The translations under genes and the position numbers were made by a program. This document shows, piece after piece, positions 1 through 10,780 of a stretch of DNA of 64,000 bases (the stretch's first letter is position 1; each line of letters begins with the position of its first letter). The DNA is taken from the NCBI GenBank assembly GCA_007922305.1, contig ML677358.1, positions 14,901,564 through 14,965,563 on the forward strand, read 5' to 3'. The notes below the pieces were generated by a model. The model saw nothing but the letters and a program-made list of their open reading frames with translations, ran no database searches and was not told the DNA's origin. The stretch is from Dermatemys mawii. Lineage: Eukaryota > Chordata > Testudines > Dermatemydidae.

Positions 1-204
1 ACTGGCAGTAAATCATTGTGAAACCTCCCCTGTGCGGGCTACACAGGATGTGTCCTCACTGGCGAGATTTTGCTTTTCAGGCCTGTTTCCCATGTCGCTT
101 CCCCTGCCCCAATGCACTGGGAGTTTACTGCTTCCTCAGACAGCCATTCCAAGGGAATTCAGTATCTTTCTGTGCATGCATTTTGGTGCAGGGAAACAGT
201 CACT

Positions 205-390
205 TTAGGAACATAGGAATTGCCAGATGGGTCAGATCCAAGATTCATCCAGTCCCGTTGTATGTCTCTGATGCTGGCAACGACCAGATGTTGCAGGGGA
301 AGACGTAAGAACCCTACAGTAGCAGATGTGGGATAATCACCCCTCCCTCCCCCTACCATATTAGGCCTCATCCTGATCTCTAATAGTGGT
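205..390 (-). mobile_element. CR1 LINE 3' end fragment (reverse)
   Basis: It begins with the reversed CR1 tail (aggaacataggaattgcc), continues through a degraded form of the 'gggtcagatcc...catccagtccc' tail, and ends near the neighbouring TA-flanked element. It is 5'-truncated, as is usual for CR1. Confidence 0.7.
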
Positions 391-393
391 AAA

Positions 394-516
394 TAGGGTG
401 ACCAGACAGCAAGTGTGAGAAATTGGGACAGGGGTTGGGGGTAATAGGAGCCTATATAAGAAAAAGACCCCAAAATTGGGACTGTTCCTATAAAATCAGG
501 ACAACTGGTCACCCTA
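394..516. mobile_element. Short TIR element, copy 1 (TA-flanked MITE)
   Basis: The terminal inverted repeats are gggtgaccag and ctggtcaccc, each flanked by TA, with a conserved core 'ggtaataggagcctatataagaaaaagac'-like stretch at about 440-470. TA flanks fit a non-autonomous Tc1/mariner-type element. Two further copies lie at 10974 and 40664. Confidence 0.7.
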
Positions 517-1991
517 GCTGGAGATGAACAGAAGCCCTGAAGCACAAAGCACCTTCCTGTCCTGGTTCACCTCAGGATCCCCAGAGCTACAGAGAGTCCC
601 CCCGCCCCACCCATGGGCCCATGGGACTGTCTCTTGGAGAGGGAACACGCTCCTTTCTGGGAGGTGGGAGATCTGTGAGCAGAGGGGTCTCTCCCCGTGC
701 AGATCCCAGGGACACAATCTGGCACTCACTTATTTTGATTGTTGCTATCTGATAAATGGCTGCATTTCACAACGGGCTGGGGAGTCATAAAAGTCCTCAG
801 AGTACCCCCCGGTAGGGAAGTGTGTGGGTGGGGGGAGGGGAGGGTTGGTTTTTTCCACGTTTCTGTCATTCAAAATGAGCTGGAGAGATTTGCACGGAAC
901 AAAAGGACCTAAAATCGGCTGGAGATGGCCCCTGGAGGACACCCCGCCACCTGCACAAAGGGCCTTGCAGGGTGGGCACAAGGGTTCTGTACCAGCCCTG
1001 CTCTCAGCTCCCAGCATGGGGGGTGTGGCATCCTGCATGGCACTGTGGGCACGTGCACACTGCAGTCACGGGGTGTGATTGCCGCTGGAGTTGACATACC
1101 CCAGTAGCTAGTTGGGGTCTCGGAGCAGTGATGCTGCAGCAGAGCACCTTTCTGCATGGGCCGAGCAAACATGCCTGGACCCTGGCATAATTACTTGCAT
1201 GGCTACGACTTTCCTGGGCTGGGACCTGAATGAGAAGACAACAGACAGTGGGAGGGAGGGTGAGGAGACCCACAGCAGGGGTCCATGGGAATGCGGACTG
1301 AACCTGGGAGCAGGGATCTAGTTTCAAATGTTGGCCTTGGTCACAAGTGAAACGAGTGTGGCGTTCTCAGCCTAGTCTTCGGTATAGAATTGGGCACAGC
1401 ATGGAGCCACCGTACACTCTCCATCTCTGCTCAAGGGGGGCCTAGAATGAGAGGAACGCGGGTGCTGTGCATCAGGATTGGGGGCGCTGGCAGAGCTGTG
1501 TGGAGGCTCAGGACTGTAATTGGACAGTATGGCAGGCCAGGTGTGAGGGGCACTGGCAGAACCATGTGGAGGGGATGCAGCTGGGACACTGAAGTGGCTG
1601 ACTAACCAGTTCCCTGTTGGCTTCTGCCTCGGGTCGGTTTCTGGGTGTGACCGGCCCATGTACACTGCTGCTTCCCAGGTGAGCTCTCTGCACACTAAGG
1701 GGTCCCCTGGTAGCTCTGGGGCCATGAGAGTGAAAACCAATCCAGGCTGGGTAACTTACACTTTCCCGCCCCGCCTGCCAAGGGCAAGGGAAGATCACAG
1801 CTGCCTCAAGGGGTGGGTGGGAGGAAGAGGTCCCGGGGCCTGCTGCTATTTATTCCTCAGCCCTAAGCCGCCGTAGGATGATAAGTGAAGCAGTTGTCGT
1901 GGCCTGGCTGGTGTGAGGCGAGGTAATACGTTCCAGACCACCCCCCCTCCCCGGTCAGCCCCTCCACGCCCCCTGCACGCACACGCTTCTT

Positions 1992-2043
1992 CAGCTGATG
2001 ACTAAATAAGGAGGAGCTGCAAACACAGGGCTGCTAAAAATAG
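1992..2043. promoter_or_regulatory. E-box / CArG-like / MEF2 site cluster
   Basis: Within 52 bases lie CAGCTG (1992-1997), the CArG-like ctaaataagg (2002-2011, one mismatch to CCW6GG) and a perfect MEF2 consensus CTAAAAATAG (2034-2043). This combination is typical of muscle enhancers, but no function is shown and single motifs are common by chance. Confidence 0.25.
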
Positions 2044-3394
2044 AGCTTCGCCAAGAGCTCCGCTGACCTCTGGGACCTTTCCCCTACTGGAGTCAGGGCC
2101 TGGGCCTGGTGGTTGGGGCCCGTCAGGACATTGCTCCCCTCCCCTCTGCCACACATGCAGCTCCTCAGCCACAGCAGGGCAGCGGGTCGCCCTGGGTTTG
2201 ATCTGCCGGGGAAGGGGGGAGGCACCTCGGGAAAACGGCACCTCCCCTCTAGTCTCCAGGCCCACCCTCCCTCTGCAGAGAGCAGGGAGGGCAGCTTTGG
2301 CTGCACCCGCGTCTCCAACAGCTCCTGGGGGTGTTCCTCTGACGTGCAGGGATTCATTCTGAGGTTCAAAGCATTTGTAGATCTGCTGACACCGGCAGAA
2401 GCGCAGAGCACGTTTCTCACGGGTCGCTGTCAGCTGACTGTCACTTCTCTTGATTTCTTTATTCGCTGCAGCCTTCTGCAGGTTGAGGGCGGGGCATCTC
2501 TTGAGCAAAGAAATGTAAAAGTCCCAAGTGCCGTTTCTTACCCCCATCCTGAGCTCCCTGCCCCGATGATGCTCCATTTGCTGGTGGGAAAGCAGCGAGG
2601 ACAGTTAAAGGAGTGGATTGGTGTGTGGGAGCAGGAGTTGCCCTAAGTGTGAGAAATAAAACCCCCCATTAGGCGGGCTGGCGCACAATGAACTCGCATC
2701 AGAGACACATGGGAAGAAGTAAGAGCCTCTGCGGAGGTGTGTGCACATCCCAAGCTTGTGAGGTTCCTCATTCCAGACCTTCACCTCCGAACCTCCCACT
2801 CTCCAGCACAGGCAGGTTATCTGAAGCCTAGACATGCACAGCGGATCCCAGATGGGGCAGATGCCACAAACAGAGCAGAAGGTGAGAAGGAGGCAAAGAC
2901 AGTAATTCAGGGAACCTTCTTCTCTCCAGCAGGAACACATGGAGGCAGCTGCAAGGAGGGAGGGAGTTAGCCTGGTCTGCTAGTACTCCTATTATCCATT
3001 TACAGTGCTGTAGCCTGTGTGATCATGAGAGCATCCTTTGCATTTGCTTTGAGCATCTCCATGTGCTCTTCTAATGTCTGCCCTCTCTGAATGTGCAGGA
3101 ACTGGCCTGGGTTTCAGCTCTGATATCTACCTGGCCACTCCAGTGGGGACGGACTGTTTGGGTAAGCATTAGCAGGATCAGGTGTACAAGGAGGCCCCTG
3201 ATGCTTGGGTGAAGTACCCGTAAATATTGTATCTATACCAGGCCTTTGCTTTGCATGGCGCTTCCTAGAAATGTAGGAAAATGTGCTCCCTGCCCCAAAT
3301 AATGTATAATGCTAATGAACAAATGTGGATTATGTTGATTTCACTATTGAATTTTCTCTTTTCTTCCTGTAAACTTTCTACTCCTTCACCTGGG

Positions 3395-3417
3395 TCTCTC
3401 TCTCTCTCTCTCTCTCT
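3395..3417. repeat. (TC)n microsatellite
   Basis: About eleven uninterrupted TC dinucleotides. Confidence 0.95.
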
Positions 3418-5639
3418 GAAAGCCTTTGCAGTCTTTATGATGGACATGTGAACTAAACATGGGCATCACTGGCTGTAAGTCACTTTCTAGGTTTACTTTG
3501 TTATTTGCACAGCTCAGTGTTTTCCCCAGATATAATTTTGCTTCTGAGGAGGCTCCTGGGGCCTTTTTCTTTTTCATTCTTTGTGTGTCTGACTTTTTGA
3601 TTTGTCCTATGAAATGTTTTGCTGATAGAGACAGTCCCACTTCACAGCCCAGGCCCAAACACTTTGAAATTCAGGGATGTTCGAGATCTGCCTCCATATG
3701 TGGTGGCTGGAGCCATTTAAAAGGCAAAGAATTGCAGGGTCACTTTCTTAGAACTTTATTTAGACTGCAGACCCTGATCCACTGGATACGCACACACACG
3801 CTAACCCAAAACCTTAAAACACCTTCCGAAATCTTGCCTTTCAGTTGTGGGATGTCATTATACGTGATGTCAGCTGTGGACCTGCGCCTGTCAGGGATCT
3901 TCCTGTACCCATCAGGCTGAGGGGAAAACATCCCCTGGTGCAGTGCTTGTTGCAGGCTGTGTTGGCTGTGACATGCAGTTGCAGAGCTAATGGGGGTGAC
4001 CTTTTGGTGTGTGGGGGGCCTTTTGAAGCACATGATGCAATTGAGAAAGAAGGTGTCCGGGGGGCTGCGGCGTGAGCCCACCCTGCACTCACCCATCAGC
4101 AGCGGCTCAAGTCCCGCGAGGCTGGGCCGCGCTCCCTGCTCCAGGCGTCGTGACATGGTGCACAGGGTCACATGGCACCGCTGCCCCATGTCGCAAGCGC
4201 CACTGTTCGGCCTGGCTGCCTCTCTGTCATGACTGAGCCAAGCCTGAATGGCGCTGTGCCCCGGGGGCGGGGGGTCAGATCACAAAGTCCGGAGTGGGGA
4301 GCTGGGCCGAGCCCTGCGGGACAGGAGACATTGCTGCGGAGTGAGGGCAGGGTGGGCCCACTACCACCGACCCATTCCACCCCATTTGCCAAACCTGGTT
4401 CCGTGGCTGGAGACAGGGTGCTGCTGTAGCTTTAGTGCCCATCATCCGCTCCGCGTGGAATACCCAGGCCTCAGCTCTGCATCTATACACTGGGTCTAGC
4501 TGGAGGCCAGTCCGCACTGCAGGGTGGCCGTCGGTGGGTTGTCTCCAGAGGAAATGGGCAAAGGCCGTGGAGAGAGGCCGGTAACAACTGCGTCTGCACA
4601 GAGATTGTGTCAACGGCGCGAGCAGGCGTCAGAACGAGGGTGTTCCCCGCATCTGAGAGACGCAGCTCGGCTGGTTCTGCGGAGCCCTCCGCCCATCCCA
4701 GCGCCGGTCAGGATGTTACGTTATCGGCATTGCACCAAACTCCTCGGCTAAACATACCCTCAGGGGAGACATCGCAACCACTTCCCAGACCTGACTAAGC
4801 CTTAAATAGGTGTCCCATGAGTCGCAATCTACCTTCAGGGAGACTCTCTGATCCCTCCCACCCATTTCCTGGGCACTTACATTGCAGCTACCTCACGGGT
4901 TTGTTGCAAGGAAGGATGATCTGTCCCACGGAGCACTTTCTTCTCCCTTTTATGGTAAGGAGAAGGGCCCGAGTGCAAAACGTGGATCTAGATTATGAAC
5001 TCCCCAAAAGATGTGGGCTGTTTGGATCCCAGGGTTTTGGTTTGGCCTGATATAAAGACAAAGGCAAGGGTGTTTGGGTTAAATAACTTTGTGGGTGTTC
5101 AGATCCCGGCCCACCCCTCTTACATAAGGTCATGGAGGTGCAGCTAGCCCATTGCCTGATGTTCACCAAGGGCCTTACACTGCCATTGTTAAGCTCCTTG
5201 CTGTTGGACTGTGCTGGTCCCCCACTCCGGCGGAGAAAGCCTGGGCGTGCCCGCCTTGACCATGGTGGTGATGGGCCTGCTGGAATTCTGGACACGCGTG
5301 TTGCTGTAGGTACCTCAAGCACTGAGAAGTTTTTAAAAAATAATAATAAAAGCTCCAAACTCTTTAGCAGGTAACTGGACTGTCCCCTTCCTGTTGAAAT
5401 CCTCTCCCGGTTCACACAGAGTCTAGGAAACTTGCCTTTTGTATGGATCCTCAGCACCTGCCCCTCCCTCTCCTCCACATCTTCCCTACCTGGTATATTG
5501 CTGCTCAGACACGTTGCCTTCGTTTGCATGGAACAAACCCACACAGCCGGAAGAAGTTCTGTGGCACTTTTGCACTGATCTGCAGGGGTTGGATAAGGTT
5601 TCTAGGCTTCAGGTTTGGAGATACCTGTACTCCTCAGGT

Positions 5640-5910
5640 AGAGAAACCGATTATTTTTTTACACAACACGCAGTTAACCCGTGGAACTCACTGCTGCTGC
5701 ATATCATGGACACCAAGAATTTAACAGGCTTTGAAACGAGATTAGACATTGATAACAACATCCCTAGTGACATTATATGGGATAAATCAACCATTAATTG
5801 ACTGGGGCTAGGAAAAATACATCATATGGGCAGGTGGCCATGTTGTATGTTCCTCTGGAGCACCTGGTCCTGGTCCCTGTTAGAGACAGGACACTGGGTT
5901 TGATGGGCGA
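5640..5910 (+). mobile_element. CR1 LINE 3' end fragment
   Basis: It shows the characteristic CR1 tail coding remnant 'cacgcagttaacccgtggaact' and 'ggctttgaaacgagattagac', then the non-coding 3' end reaching 'acaggacactgggtttgatgg'. The CpG island of GM2A starts at its end, about 390 bases before the GM2A ATG. Confidence 0.75.
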
Positions 5911-6460
5911 CCGGGGAGCGGAGGGTAGGGGAGGCCGGGGAGATCGAGGGAGCTCGCTGGCCAGCAGAGGGCAGGGCTCCTTTCCCTGCACCCAGCCCGG
6001 AGTTAGCCAAACCCACGCGAAAGGGGAACAGGAAAGCGGCGAAGCAGCGGGGCGGAGGGAGCGGAGGCCGGGCAGCCGCTGGGGAGAGGGAGGCGGGCGA
6101 GCGAGCGAGCCCGGGAGGCGGAACAGCCGAGCCAGTCGCATTCAGCCGCCGCCGCTCCCTTACCCAGCCCGGCTCGCTCCGGCACAGCGACCCCGCAGCA
6201 GCCCGGCTGCTCCGCGCATCCTGAGCGGAGCCTCCGATCGCTCCCCGGCTCCTACCCGGCCAGCCCCGGCAGCGACTCGCTCGGCCCCGGAGCAGCCATG
6301 CAGGCGCTGGCCCTGGCCCTCTGTGCCCTGCAGCTGTGCCCAGCGGTGCTGGGCGGCCGGTGGGGGCAACCCCTGTTGGTGGAGAGGCCTCAGTCCAGGA
6401 GGCTGAGCAAGGTAAGGGGGCTTCACCCCACGCGGGGACGGGCCAGGGGCTGGGCAGGGG
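5905..6460 (+). promoter_or_regulatory. GM2A: CpG-rich promoter of GM2A
   Basis: A G+C- and CpG-dense stretch covers the start codon and ends early in intron 1. A GC box (cggggcggag, 6048-6057) lies about 240 bases before the ATG. No TATA box is seen, as expected for a broadly expressed lysosomal gene, and no CACGTG core is present here. A CR1 fragment abuts the upstream edge. The transcription start cannot be fixed from sequence. Confidence 0.7.
6298..6411 (+). CDS. GM2A: GM2A coding exon 1
   Basis: The 38 codons encode the start methionine, a leucine/alanine-rich signal peptide ([20 protein letters not shown], cleavage probably near residue 20) and a basic linker. The exon ends at AAG with donor GTAAGG. 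This ATG is chosen because it opens the only signal peptide, sits at the 3' edge of the CpG island, and joins in frame to exon 2. Confidence 0.93.
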
Positions 6461-9400
6461 GGCAGAGGCAGGTTCCTAAGGGCCCAGGGGCACTAGCCCA
6501 CTCGTGCCAAGTGTGGGAGCCGGCTAGTGTCTTGCCGGCCTGGGGTGGGCTGGCAGGTGTGGACGGAGAACAGGTGCGGGGAGCGAGGTCCCAGCCCTGG
6601 GCAGCAGCCGGAGCGGGAGAGCCGGGTGGGAAGTGGGTTTCCTGCCCCCTCCTGCATCGGGACCAGGGGTCAAAGTCTCCAGCGGTTCTGCACGCCGAGA
6701 GTGGGAGAAGAATTCCCGTCGGGTGAGTCCAGCCGTCCTGTTTCGATTCTTTTGATTTTGACCTTTGACATGTTTTTTTTTAAACCCTTTCTGGGTTATC
6801 AATTAACCAACCACTTGGAAGGAAAAGTCCAGGGTGGCTTTAATGCAAAGCCCTTTCCAAGAGCCGGCTCGGTGTCGTTGACGGGGAGCAGGGACTTGGC
6901 GTGAGGGGCGAGACTGCTGACCCACCTGTCATCCTGGGCAGCATGGGGCTAGATGCCCATTCCTGTCCCCAGGAGAGCAGTGGTGCGCGCTCGCCTGGAT
7001 TCCTACGGGTGTAGCATCCGGCTTGCTTGCCTGCCCATGTGTAGCCTGTAGCCCGGTGCTGCTAACAATGAGCTCGAATCCCTGCAGCCCTGCACCTTGC
7101 GGAGTTGTTTGCACCTGTGCCAAGCACGTGTGACTTGCTGCTGCCCTGATGGGGCAGTGCCCCGAGCTCCTGTTGCGTGGGCACAAATGATGGCACCGGG
7201 TGGGGGATCAGACCCCCCAGGCTTTGCCTTTCGGTGAGCTGGCACTGCCTGTGCCCATGGCCAGAGAGGGTCTTAGGAGTGGTGGTTTGGAGACATGGGG
7301 GCTGGACCGAGGCCCCGTAGACATACCCGCACACTGTGGATAAATGCTGCCGGAGCTGTTCCTACAGGCTGTCCCATTCCTTACCAGCCTCCTGGAGTCT
7401 GCCTGGCCAATTGGACCAACTCAGGCCTGAAATAGATTACATTGTTATTGAATGTGTACAATAACAGCCCCGTGACCGCAAGAGAGCCAGCACAGAGCTA
7501 CCTTATCTGGGCCCTGCACCACTTTCCGTTCTCATTTGGTTCTTTTAAATCTCAGTTCCGCTTTTTGCAGCAACCAGCTCACCAGCCAAAGCCATGAGCC
7601 GCTGGAGAGAGTTCTGGGGGTGTGAGAGATCTCCCCAGAGCCGGAGGCTCTGTCCAAAACCCGAGCTTACAGGGGGAAGCATGTAACTCTTTGCACAGAG
7701 GCTGCAGAACGGACACAGATGCATGGCCCAGAGCCTCACTGCAGCTGGAGTGCAGCTTGGGGAGGGAGGTGCAGAGCTGTCTGTACCCCCTCTCCCCATG
7801 CTCTCCTGATATGGGACTGGGTTTTGGATTGATCTCAGACTGAAATTAGGCAGCTTTAGGCCTGTTCTAAATGATGCTGGTTGGCAAAGACCCCCCCACG
7901 GAGCCCAGAAAGGAGCAGGGATTGCTGGGGCTGGCTTGCAGGGTGGAGCAATAGCGTGGCCGAGTTGCTACACTGGCATTACACCCCAATGATGTGAACC
8001 CCCAGCTGGCTATGCCAAGGCTAGAGCCACTCTGTGCTGCCAGCATGGTGTGAAGTGGCCTGGGTGCAGGGCACAATCTGGGCTGGCAACTTTCAGTTCA
8101 GCCGGATTCAAACAGAGGCCTAGCAGCGCGTTGTTCCCTTTCCCACTCTTCTCTCCCGAGCCATCGTGATCCCCAGCCTTCGAACTCAGGACTTGGAGGT
8201 GAAAGGCTCGGTGTCTGTCACGCATCCCTGAGCCTGGCTCTTGCTTGAACTGTTGCCTTCTGTCCCACAGATCTGTTTGCAGCAAGCAGCCAGAGGCCTC
8301 ATGCGAGTAGTAGATAGATGGGAAAAGAAGTCGACCTTGGAAAGGGAGTTGCTAGTGTTGGGCATTGGGAAGATGGAGCCAGGCTAATGCAATGGGCATT
8401 TTGCTATTGGCTTATGCCAAAGGACTCGGGGCACCAGGCATCTCTGCTGAAAAGAGGGAGCCCTTCATCTCCCCGTGGGGTTTCCGAAATGGGACTATGC
8501 TAGGCCAAATACAGCAGAGTAAAAGCTGTTACCCTTGGGAGCATGCCCAGTGCGGTTCTGAGCTGTGTGTGAGCACAGGACAGGGTTTCAGTGTGTGCCA
8601 GACCATTATACAAGAGCGTCTAGTCCAAGGCACGCATTGACTCCATCCTGAGGGCCTGGTTCACTTTTATACTGAGGCCACTTTACACCGCCATGGCAGT
8701 GAAAAGGGGCATCCAGTGAGGGTAAGTGCCTGGGATTTTAGTGTCCCATTACCTGAGCTATAAGCAGCATTTCCCTACGTTTCCGTATAGCCCACACCTG
8801 TCAGAACAATTACTCCGTGCCCCTTCTGAGCTCACAATGGTCAGTTCAGTAACGTCCCCTCCCAGGGAGCTGGACTTGTTCTAGGTATCCAAGAGGACAA
8901 AACCTTCTCTCTTGCTTGTTCGACACGTGTTTGCACTCAAACTGAGTAAACGGCTTCAGTGAAAAAGCCTCAGGTTTGACCTGGGCTTTTGTCCCTTCTC
9001 GGGGACATGTGCCTTTGATGTGGCTGGAGAAATGTTATTTAGAAGTAGCGGCGTTATCCGTGATTCAGACTTAGGCACTCTGAGTAAGCAGCACAAGAAG
9101 TTCCATGGAAATGCTTAGCAGCCCATGCTCTGGGTGGCCCTACACCTCGGACTCCGGCCAGAAGCTGGGCCTGGATGACAGGAGATGGACCACTCAATAA
9201 TTGCCCCAGTTTGGCCATTCTTATGTTCTTATGTTGGAGGTGTGAATCAATAGATAAACACCCACTCCAGCAGAACGCCATATGCTGAAATTTACAAGGA
9301 CTAGACGGAGGTGGGCTACTGGGACAAGTTCTTCTCAGTGACATGTTGGCAATCCCACTGACCTCAGTGGGAGGGCACTGACTGTAAATCAGAGGGGTTG

Positions 9401-10738
9401 CCCCCACAGAACCAGTCTGTCCCAATACGGGAGCAAGGTATCCTGGTGAGTCCGTGTGAGGGGATGCCCTATGCAGCTGTTGTTGCCTCTGCTGTACCTG
9501 TCCTGTGGATAAATAGACTTTGGTTTCAAATGGTTTGTCTACACACAGAAGTTGCACTGGTTTGAATGAAATTGGTTTTAATTTGATTTAGCTCCAGTTG
9601 TGCACACGAAGTTGTGTTGATTTGAACTGGAGGTGTGACTTTATACCAGTTCGGTTAAACCAGTGCCGCTCTGTGCATGGATGCTCTTATACCATCTTAA
9701 ATCTGGTTTAAATTGATGTAATTTGTGTTTGGTAAATGTACAGGAACAAGCTGAACTGACCGAACCAGTTTTAAATTAATATAAGAGTCTGTGTACAAAA
9801 TTTGGTGCATTGGTGTAACAAAACTGATTCAAGTGAAACTGGTACAACGTCTCTGTGTAAATAAGCCCGTGTGGCAAACCACTGTAGATACTCTTCTGGT
9901 GGTTTAGCTTGCACCTGTTAATATACCGACACCAACTAACCTGGTATGAAACCAGATTTAAATCAGTTTAAGACTGTCCACACACAAAGCTGCACTGGTT
10001 TAACTAAATCACTATGGGCTGCCACTTGGCTACACTTGAAATTTCAAAGCGCTGCTGCGGGAACGCTTCCGCAGCAGTGCTTTGACATTCGAGTGTGGTA
10101 GCGTTTGAGCTCTCTCCCGGTGGTACTGGTAATCCACCTCCACGAGGGGATTAGCTCCAAGCGCTGGGAGTGCGGGTCCCAGTGCTTGGAGTCTGTCCAC
10201 ACTAGTGCTTTAAAGTGCTCAGATTTGCTGTGCTCGGGGGGGGTGTGATTTTTCACCCCCCTGAGCCAGCGAGGTAGAGCACTATAAAGCGCCAGTGTAG
10301 CCAAGCCCTATGAAACCACACCTTCAATTACACTGGTGCTACTGTGTGTATAGACTAAGCCATCCATACTCAGTTCAGAACCTGTTAATAAAACAAGCCC
10401 TCTGAGTTTGAGTCTAGTGTTTGTTGGTGACGTCAGCGGCGAATGTGCTATTTCTGCGCACACATTAAATCTGGGAGATGCGCGTTTTTATAAGCATTGT
10501 TCAATAGGAAGCTTGGGGATGCCAGATAGAGGAGCATGTGTCGGGCTCAAATGTATTAAAAGGCTTTATAATTATTGCCTGAGGGGGAGAGTTTCTAAAA
10601 TGCCTGATGGATTTAGGATCCCAGAGGCAATGGCATTTGTGTGCCTAAATGCCTAGGGAGCTTTTAAAAATCTCCTCCTGAGATGTTAGTCCAGTGTTAC
10701 TATTTCTTCAGCAGTTGACTGCATGCTTTAAAAGCTCA

Positions 10739-10780
<42 letters not shown>

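Larger units (their letters stand above)
517..5540. other. Upstream spacer without recognised gene
   Basis: I see no coding exon with family similarity on either strand. The stretch holds the E-box/CArG/MEF2 cluster near 2 kb and a (TC)n tract near 3.4 kb. CCDC69, the human neighbour of GM2A on this side, is not seen. Confidence 0.6.

Noticed and set aside
2002..2577. 191-aa minus-strand reading frame
   Set aside because: It has no domain, no splice logic and no similarity to CCDC69 or any other expected neighbour.
5798..6406. 202-aa reading frame across the GM2A promoter
   Set aside because: It is in a different frame from the GM2A start, begins in a CR1 remnant, and stays open only because the CpG island is poor in stop codons.
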